From Epiperipatus broadwayi (lineage: Eukaryota; Onychophora; Udeonychophora; Euonychophora; Peripatidae), in NCBI GenBank assembly GCA_028023455.1, contig JAQFVV010012423.1, forward strand, positions 1,813,273 through 1,877,272: a DNA stretch of 64,000 nt, written 5' to 3'. A program made the position numbers and the translations under genes. Positions within the stretch are counted from its first letter, which is position 1; each line of letters opens with the position of its first letter. The notes below the pieces were generated by a model that worked only from the letters and a program-made list of their open reading frames with translations, did no database searches and was not told the origin of the DNA. Below, one piece after another: positions 57,250-64,000 of this stretch.

Positions 57250-58528
57250 ATCGATCTATAGGCTCTTTAATCAAATTTTCACAATCTACTCAGGTCAGAA
57301 ATTCTACCATTTCTTCAACTATCTGACTATTGCTACTTAGCATCATTTGCTGCACAGGCAGTGGCATGTTGTGCTGGATTGTCCTTATAATTTGATCATC
57401 CGACAATGGAAACGCCATTAAAGCTTTTAGTTTTGTCACCTGTTTAAAAAAAATTGCACGAGAGTTTCTCCATTAACACTGGGATATCTTTTTTTAGATA
57501 TCTTACAGAGTATGCCATTCTGTTACGCTTCAAAGGTTCTTAAGATGGTGTGCTTATACTCCTCAAGTGTTTGTGGTTTAGCATACTGGGTGTGCCACCA
57601 ATCTAAGGCTGTTCCTTGAAGGTGACTACTAGCAAGTGTAACTTTATCCCCTTCTTGCCACTGCTGTATTTGAAACAAACCAGTTAGACTCTCCCAAGTG
57701 TTTTAGTGGACTCTCTCATGCTTCGGCCTTGAATGTTGCAATAGTAAATTTTTCCTCCAAGAATCTCTTGGTTGGCCCCTCCGGCTTATTCTCTCTATTA
57801 TAACTTTTATATTTACATTCCATTTGGTCTATCTTATACTCTAGACACTTAGTTATGTCTATACATATTTTTGCACTTCTGACTTTAAACTATCACCACT
57901 TTCTGCTATGTCAAAAGATGCCCTTTCTACTTTTTCTACAGCTTCATCAATTCTACATTTTACTGCCCTCTGAATGCCTTCTTTTTTAAACACACTCAAT
58001 TCTTCCTGTGTTGTTCTAGCTACGTTTCTTTATTCCCGGCATGTCTCTTCTATCTGTATTATTTTCATTTCCAAATTACTATACTCAATGCTACCTTGCT
58101 CTAATTCAGCTCACACTTCATTTATGCTTTCTTCTACTATCATTCTTTTCTGACTTTCTTCATTCAAATCTTTCACTACAGTTTCTATGGCTATATGATT
58201 CATCTCTACTTTTTTCATTATTTCATCCCTTATTGCCTTCATTTCTCTAATCATTTCTACTTTGACCTGATTAATTTTTTTTTTCAGTTCAGCTTTGAAC
58301 TCTAACTGGCTCTGCTTGATTTCTTGTCACATTTCCGCTTTGAGCTCTTGTTGGCTTTGTTCAAACTTCTGACACAATTCTTCTTTAAGATTTTGCTGAC
58401 TTTGTCTGAATTCTTGCATCATATTCACCATCATTTTGATCATTATCTGCATCTCGGATATTTCTTCTATCTCTTTCTCCACTAACTGAAGGATTTTTAA
58501 AATATATTGGGCTTTCTTTCGGCTTCAT
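57250..58528 (-). pseudogene. Retrotransposon gag relic
   Basis: Read on the minus strand, a heptad-rich helical segment covers about 58510-57900, with repeats such as SQQNLKEELCQKFEQSQQEL and further K/E-rich coil. Further on (about 57700-57530) comes LQGTALDWW, followed by a stretch with EEYKHTILRTFEA. The L-x-G-x-A-x-x-W pattern is the centre of the retrotransposon gag domain, here in the order expected. A possible start ATG at 58528 is in a different frame from the coil, so the true start is uncertain. Several in-frame stops and at least one shift make it inactive. No zinc knuckle was found. Confidence 0.75.
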
Positions 58529-58878
58529 TTTCGAAAATTTCAAATTTTTTTTCTTTTATTAAACTAGTGCTTACATTAAACTAAATTTAAAAACTACTGT
58601 TTATTTATTTCTTTTTAAATGGAACACATGACTAATTCTGCCCCTTGTCCTTTCTCTACCCATTCCTAATGCTCTAGCTCTGCCCAAAACATCCAACTGT
58701 CTTTAATTTAAAAGAATAATTTATTTTACATAGCATAAATGTCAAATCTCTTTTCATTTAAGAAAAAAAAGTCTTCAGTCAATTCTTTTTTTTAAAAATA
58801 AAACCACTTTAACATATGTAATTTAGCTTTTCTATAAAACATTTTTCAAACAAGAAGCAAAGTATTTAATTACTATTG

Positions 58879-58898
58879 TTTTTTCGATTCAGCACCAA
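58879..58898 (-). other. tRNA primer-binding site
   Basis: On the minus strand TTGGTGCTGAATCG follows the LTR end CCCAACA directly. The TGGTGC core is typical of primer sites; the cognate tRNA was not determined. Confidence 0.5.
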
Positions 58899-60578
58899 TG
58901 TTGGGAATAGCCATTTATGTACTGGGTTTGAGCCGCAGAGATCTTACTTACACTGCAAATGGTTTAGCTGGTTTCTATCACATTTATAATCTTATTTAAT
59001 TATAAATATTACGTGAACGAACCCATTTCTTAGGCAGAGAAGAATATACTTGGAAAGTATGTATGTCCAAATGATAGCTATAAAATATATAACTAGTGTT
59101 ACATTTCCAGGACATAACTTCTTCTTGACTGTTAAATTCAACACCACGTTCAAAGCACTTTTTTGTTTTATATACACAGGCACCAGTTATTTATCCAGAG
59201 AATAAATAATGCATTTTGACCAATGGTCACTAATTCAATGCCCAAGATACACCCATGACTATCTCAGCTACTTTTAATCAATAACAAAATATTGTTTAAC
59301 TTAAATAGTGGTAAAAGAATTGATCGACAAAGTTTAAATTTTAAAGATAGAATTTATTTTAATTATCATTGAGTAACTACTTTTAATATTTAATGAATCT
59401 AATATACTAATATAACACACGCACATATATAATTTGCACACTATAACATCTTAAAAGAGAGAGCATGAAATAATATTGAAATTTAAATACAATGAAATTA
59501 ATATATTGGCACATGAATACACACAACATTTTAAACACACATATTAATAGTTCGTCTATGGATGCTATAGAGTTTTTAAACTAGACTCTTGAGGCTTTAC
59601 GAATGCAATGGCTACTTTATAAATGAATATAAAAAAATGTTTTACCTAGGATTTTGAATGGGGATACTTCTTGCTGTTTGCTGCTTTCTAATGAAGTATT
59701 TCTAACCGGTTAGATTTGAAGTTCCTTGTGGAGATTTTATGCTGATTATTCTGAGGCATTTCTTGAAGACAATTATATTTTGAGCGGCTTCAGGTTGTTA
59801 CACAGACATCACTTTGATCGGATAGGTTTGGCTGTTTTCATCGCACTTAAGGCTGGAGTAAGTCGTATGTTTTCCAAGGTTTTAACACTGCATTATTGTC
59901 TTTGGATGTATAATAATCTGACTGATATAATTCCCTTAAACGCAACTTTAATGTGACTCAAACTCGACTGACTGTCCAATAAAAATTGGCTATTTATACA
60001 AGAAGCATGTTGTCAAAGTTCTTTTCATTAGTAGCTAATCCTTTGGAGATAAGCTTTTTAATCCTGTTGTTGAAATTCCTTTGATAATCCTTTAACAACA
60101 TGTTTTTGAAGATCATTTAATTAGTAGCCATGCAAACGTGTTGTTTTTTATATTTTTAATTAGTAGCCATCACTGTGTTTTTTAAATATATTTTTTTCTT
60201 TATTTCATTTTAATATTTATTTTCATGTGTTTTTTTTCAATATGATTTTAACATGCACATATACACGCATTTATCATTTATATTTTAATCTAAATTCAAC
60301 ACTTGTTTTAAGATTACTCTTTTTTCTTTACTTAAATAAAAAGAGATTTATATTTTCAAACTTTACATTACATTTTAACTGATAATAATAAGAAAAAACT
60401 CTTTAACTTCTTTTATGAAATCTTTGGTTTGTTTCTAGAGCAACCCCCTCCCCCCTTTTAATTAATTAATTGTAATTTTTATTTCAAGAACTCTTAAACT
60501 TTTAATAATAATTTTCTTTTAATGAAAGATTTATTTTTATTTTATAAATTTTTAGCTAAAAATTATTATGTTCCAACA
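58899..60578 (-). repeat. 5' LTR
   Basis: Plus-strand ends TGTTGGGAATAG and ATGTTCCAACA are short inverted repeats (TGTTGG/CCAACA). Collinear with 52664-55950 minus the insertion, including the CCCC run at about 60445-60456 and the TTAA empty site at 60494. Confidence 0.85.
59990..59998 (-). promoter_or_regulatory. TATA box, 5' LTR
   Basis: TATAAATAG on the minus strand, about 590 bp into the LTR from its minus-strand start. Conserved in the other LTR, and supports minus-strand transcription. Confidence 0.5.
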
Positions 60579-60603
60579 TGATATTGGTACAATATATATA
60601 TAT

Positions 60604-61900
60604 ATGAAATTGAAAGATAGAATTAAGGGCAGTAAATCAGAAATTACCAAAATGGAAACAAAACAGAATACCGCTTATTTAGAAACTGATATAATTAAAG
60701 ATATTATGGAATTTTAGGCAAAGATGATGATGAGATTTAAGGAAATAGTTGACAAAAATAAAGAAGAAACTTAAGAAATAAAATAAGTCAAGATTATTTA
60801 GGGAAGAGAATGGACAATATGGCTAAGAAAATAATTGAAAGATTAGATGAGTTAGTCAGCCATAATAACAAAATTGAGAAAATGAAAGTGGAAATCAACA
60901 GTAATAAACAAGAAAATAAAAAAAACTTCAGAATATGGAGAAACAAATGCAAAAGGACATGGACTTAGTGCATCATAAAAATAATAATTGATCATGAAGG
61001 TTCAAGAAGAGATTGGTAGTTTAGGACAATAGATCGAAGAATTGTAAGAAAAAGTCAAGACGAGAGCAGAAGTGTGATAATAAATCCAGGTAAACAAGAA
61101 TTCACACCTAATGTGGCGAACCAGTTTTTAAAATTAAGGTTTTTTTTCTGGTCACATTGGGGAATAACCCACACAACACATATCAATCCCATGACAGAAG
61201 AGATATGTAGTCTAGAAAGATACTTTAAAATCATTTTCATGGCAGAAGAGGTTAAGCAAGCTATAGTAATTATCTACTTGCAAGGTGCATCACAATCATT
61301 GTAGTAGTCCTTTATTAAAGAAATTGAGTAGCTTCCAGCAATTTAAACAAACATTAATGAGATGCTATTGGGATTGAGGACCACCAAGAGAGTATAAAGC
61401 ATCAAGATTCACAAGAAAAATGTCAACTTGGTAAACCATATGCATATTGGCCATTTTTCAGAAGGCAGGTGGGTAAACTTTTGGCCTTGACAGCATGTCC
61501 ATTATTTAAGAATCAGATTATTGGGATCATAAGACATAGCTTTCCAGCTTTTGTGAAGCATATGTTGATAGGAATGAAATAAAACAATTGAGACAAAGAA
61601 GAAATTTATTCAGTGGATTTGACAACAACAAAACTAGTAATGAAGAGGCTGGATTCAAATCCTTCAATAAATTTTTTTTTAGGAGGCATAGAGGACCAAA
61701 GGGGAAGCGTTGCCTCCACCATGGTATAAGAAAAAAATGAAAGTTCAACAGACTGCATTGATGGAATATAAGTGATTCACAGAATAAAAAGTGGTTATAA
61801 TCTAATAAGAAATGAGAATATGCAGCAGTACTATCACCAGATGAAAGCTTCCAAAACAGTTGCAAATCACTAGAAAAGGGTCTAGATCATAAATAGAGAG
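60604..61900 (+). pseudogene. Second retrotransposon gag relic, plus strand
   Basis: From an ATG at 60604 a K/E-rich helical frame runs MKLKDRIKGSKSEITKMETK and on, with stops after about 40 codons and again later. Near 61200-61290 SLERYFKIIFMAEEVKQA is followed by IIYLQGASQSL, and near 61330-61365 by FQQFKQTLMRCYWD. These match the gag domain order: helices, L-x-G-x-A, then F-x-x-F-x-x-x-x-x-x-x-Y-W. It lies head to head with the minus-strand element and belongs to a different copy. Downstream sequence to 61900 is loosely coding-like and broken. The 112-codon minus-strand frame opposite it is a shadow. Confidence 0.7.
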
Positions 61901-61904
61901 CTTG

Positions 61905-62285
61905 AGCAACCATTAGTAGCTAATTTAGGATGGCCTTAATAGGTGCAATTTTGGATTTGCCCCTTGGAGTTTTTGATAATGTAGATTATAGGAAAAAAAG
62001 AATAAATAATAATATATGTGTGTACATAATAATTGCAAAACAAAACCAATTATGACAAAATAAACCTTTTAAAAATGATGACAAGTCCAATTCATATAGA
62101 GAAAGGGGTTTAAATGCAGACTAGGCTTGTTATACCCAGCTTGGAAGACCATTAAACATGGTGAACATGACAATAATTGCATATAGAATAATTTATTATT
62201 AAAAGTTTAATGTGAATTCATTGAGAACAAAATTGCTAATTTAACACTATTTTGATTCTTCTTTTGATTGGGGAGACATTGTATC
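61905..62285. other. AT-rich DNA after the gag relic
   Basis: No pol motif found, nothing else recognised. Confidence 0.4.
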
Positions 62286-63880
62286 ATTAACATGGTACAA
62301 TGTATATTGACATTCAGAAAAGGAATTGGAGTTTGTTGTAAAAATTTATAGAATAATAAAAGAATGAATGTAATTACCATTCAATGTCATATTTTATTAA
62401 TAATTATGAACTCTATTCTTTTGACCACCCAGAGGAAAAAAATATGTGTTATTTAAAGATATAGATTAAAACTCAGTCTAATTACTTATAACCAGTAAAA
62501 AGAAATGTCTTATTTATCAAGACAGATCTTAATTAAATATTGCTGATAGGAATGTTGGATCATAATATGGGTAATTAGAAGAGAAATTTAGATTTAACCT
62601 TGTAAAGAAAAAATATATATGTTTTTTTATTATCGCATGTTTTTTTTTAAAGTACACATTTCTATTCTGCTGTTAAGATTATGTTATTTTGCAATTTGAA
62701 ATGTGTACTATATTTGAAATAAATAAAAAGATATCCATTTTGTGTTGTAATTTATTTTTAAAAAAATTAAATTAAAAGAAAATATACATTAAAATAATAA
62801 CTGTGAGGGATTGGATACCCACCAAAATAAAGAAAGAAAGGTGTGAAAAAATTGCATGTGTAGGGGATAGCATGAGACATATAAAAATTGATCCTCAAAC
62901 TTTTAAGAGAGTATGATTTTTATGGCAGTAGATAGAACTCTATAGAAAAGCTATGCAAAGTGAAATTGTATTGTGAGAATTTCAGTGTCGTGCTGCTTGA
63001 AACAAAATGATTAACCTTGCAGAAGCTTTGACCTACAGTGGATGAATGCCACAGATGCATGGCTATATCCAATATCTGCCAATGCCTTTTTCTGTCTACT
63101 ATTGAAATGACACTTTGAGCCAAACCACCATGCCTATATCACACTAAGTATCCAAACAACCTTATAGCTGAACTAATTCCTAGAATAAATCATGGATGAA
63201 ATAGTAGTAAAAATGCAATCTTAATTCTATGGGCATGGTTCCATGGTAAGATCTAAGAAATATATAATTGTAAAAGTTTTCTTTTTATGTTATTCTTCAT
63301 TGTTCATAAAATATACAAACCTAAAATGAACTAATGAACTTTCTTAAAGAATTGTTTATTATTTTTACTAATACAAATAAATAATGTGATATTCTATGTA
63401 TGTATTATCATACTAATTCATACTAATTATTGTATGTTATATATATATATGCTATTATTATATAAGAAGGATGAGTGGAGGAGAATAGATTATAATTATA
63501 ATACTTTGTTATTTATTTTATTAAATAATTGTTTTAAAAAATAGAACTCAGCAATCTTGGTAATTCTTTATTTGTTTATAGGAATGAATATTAATACACT
63601 TAAGTAATTTGCGATATTTAGATAGGGGAAAGATCCCCAAAAGAAAATATAATAAAAAAAATACAAGTAAAAAAATTAATGAGTTAATTAATACTGAGAC
63701 AATGTAGTTAATGGAGTGATTCAGTGTCAGTGGCGCCTAAAAAATAAAAGCTGTCTTAGATTTAAAATGTGATACTAGACCCAATAATAATAAATTTGTG
63801 TTTCTGGAACATATAATATTACCATCTGGAGTTTGGATGATCAGGAAAGATAATTATGGTGTCTTAACTTGTTATTTGAA
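62286..63880 (+). repeat. Unclassified 1.6-kb repeat, copy B
   Basis: Collinear direct copy of 48425-50010 with many small indels. The upstream flanks differ: LINE fragment before copy A, gag relic side before copy B. The left boundary is therefore near GGTACAATGT in both. Confidence 0.75.
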
Positions 63881-63914
63881 TAAAGTCATAATTTGGACTA
63901 TATGTAGAGACTTG

Positions 63915-64000
63915 GTTCAATAGATAGGTATGTAAGTAGATAGATAGATGGATAGGCAGACAGATAGATAAATAGCTAGATAGATAGACAAAAAGATGAA
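63915..64000. repeat. (GATA)n-type microsatellite
   Basis: Imperfect AGATAGATAGAT and GGCAGACAGATAG runs to the end of the window. Confidence 0.9.

Larger units (their letters stand above)
52664..60578 (-). mobile_element. Decayed LTR retrotransposon, minus strand
   Basis: Left and right blocks (52664-55950 and 58899-60578) are direct copies apart from one 1654-bp insertion in the left block. Between them lies a gag relic on the minus strand. The right block acts as the 5' LTR: it ends TTCCCAACA on the minus strand, followed at once by a primer-binding site. The left block is preceded on the minus strand by a purine-rich CAAACGGAGGG (about 55954-55964), a likely polypurine tract. Both LTRs have TATAAATAG on the minus strand. 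The pol region appears to be missing, because only about 1.3 kb of unrecognised DNA lies between gag and the 3' LTR. The outer tip of the left LTR has lost about 25 bp. A Gypsy-like affiliation is likely but not shown. Confidence 0.75.

Noticed and set aside
61527-61865. 112-codon minus-strand frame
   Set aside because: Lies opposite the plus-strand gag relic and has no motif of its own.
1-64000. CRISPR arrays, bacterial operons, rRNA genes, true tRNA genes
   Set aside because: None seen; repeats are transposon- or microsatellite-like and tRNA-like boxes occur only in SINE-type repeats.

Overview
This is an intron- or intergenic-type stretch of a large, strongly AT-rich animal genome. No open frame exceeds about 115 codons. 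There are no operons, no bacterial-type genes and no rRNA, and nearly every recognisable coding trace is a decayed transposable element. The mix (tRNA-derived SINEs, an endonuclease/RT LINE, Penelope-type GIY-YIG fragments, hAT, mariner, TTAA-target and LTR elements, microsatellites) is metazoan. A mollusc, perhaps a cephalopod, would fit, but that is a guess from repeat style, not proven here.

Layout. 0-4.8 kb: AT-rich DNA with one foldback repeat. 4.8-8.7 kb: a dead LINE split by an inverted pair of Penelope-like fragments with a 12-bp target duplication. 8.7-13.9 kb: a hAT-like element, a SINE, a 1-kb TA-flanked element, a small MITE and an inverted-repeat element. 19-22.2 kb: a mariner fossil, then an inverted-repeat element carrying a textbook minimal hammerhead ribozyme. 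22.8-23.5 and 32.9 kb: the only plausible host exons, all on the + strand. 23.7-28.0 kb: three more SINEs and a foldback. 33.3 kb: a small hAT MITE. 37.1-40.9 kb: a long palindrome of tandem dimers interrupted by a solo LTR. 41.5-46.6 kb: a non-autonomous LTR element with 2.2-kb LTRs. 48-50 and 62-64 kb: two copies of an unclassified repeat. 52.7-60.6 kb: a decayed minus-strand LTR retrotransposon whose 3' LTR holds a TTAA-flanked insertion, with the empty site preserved in the sister LTR. 60.6-61.9 kb: a second gag relic on the + strand. The end is a GATA-type microsatellite.

The most interesting signal is RNA-catalytic. Besides the hammerhead at 21.4 kb, a dispersed repeat family (2.1, 10.9, 13.2, 37.1 and 40.1 kb) carries a hammerhead-like core in each unit, is organised with a period of about 460-480 bp, and has a tRNA-like B box. 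That layout resembles the retrozymes described from animals. If host exons are real, the window lies inside one or more long + strand genes with introns of many kilobases. I could not identify the protein.
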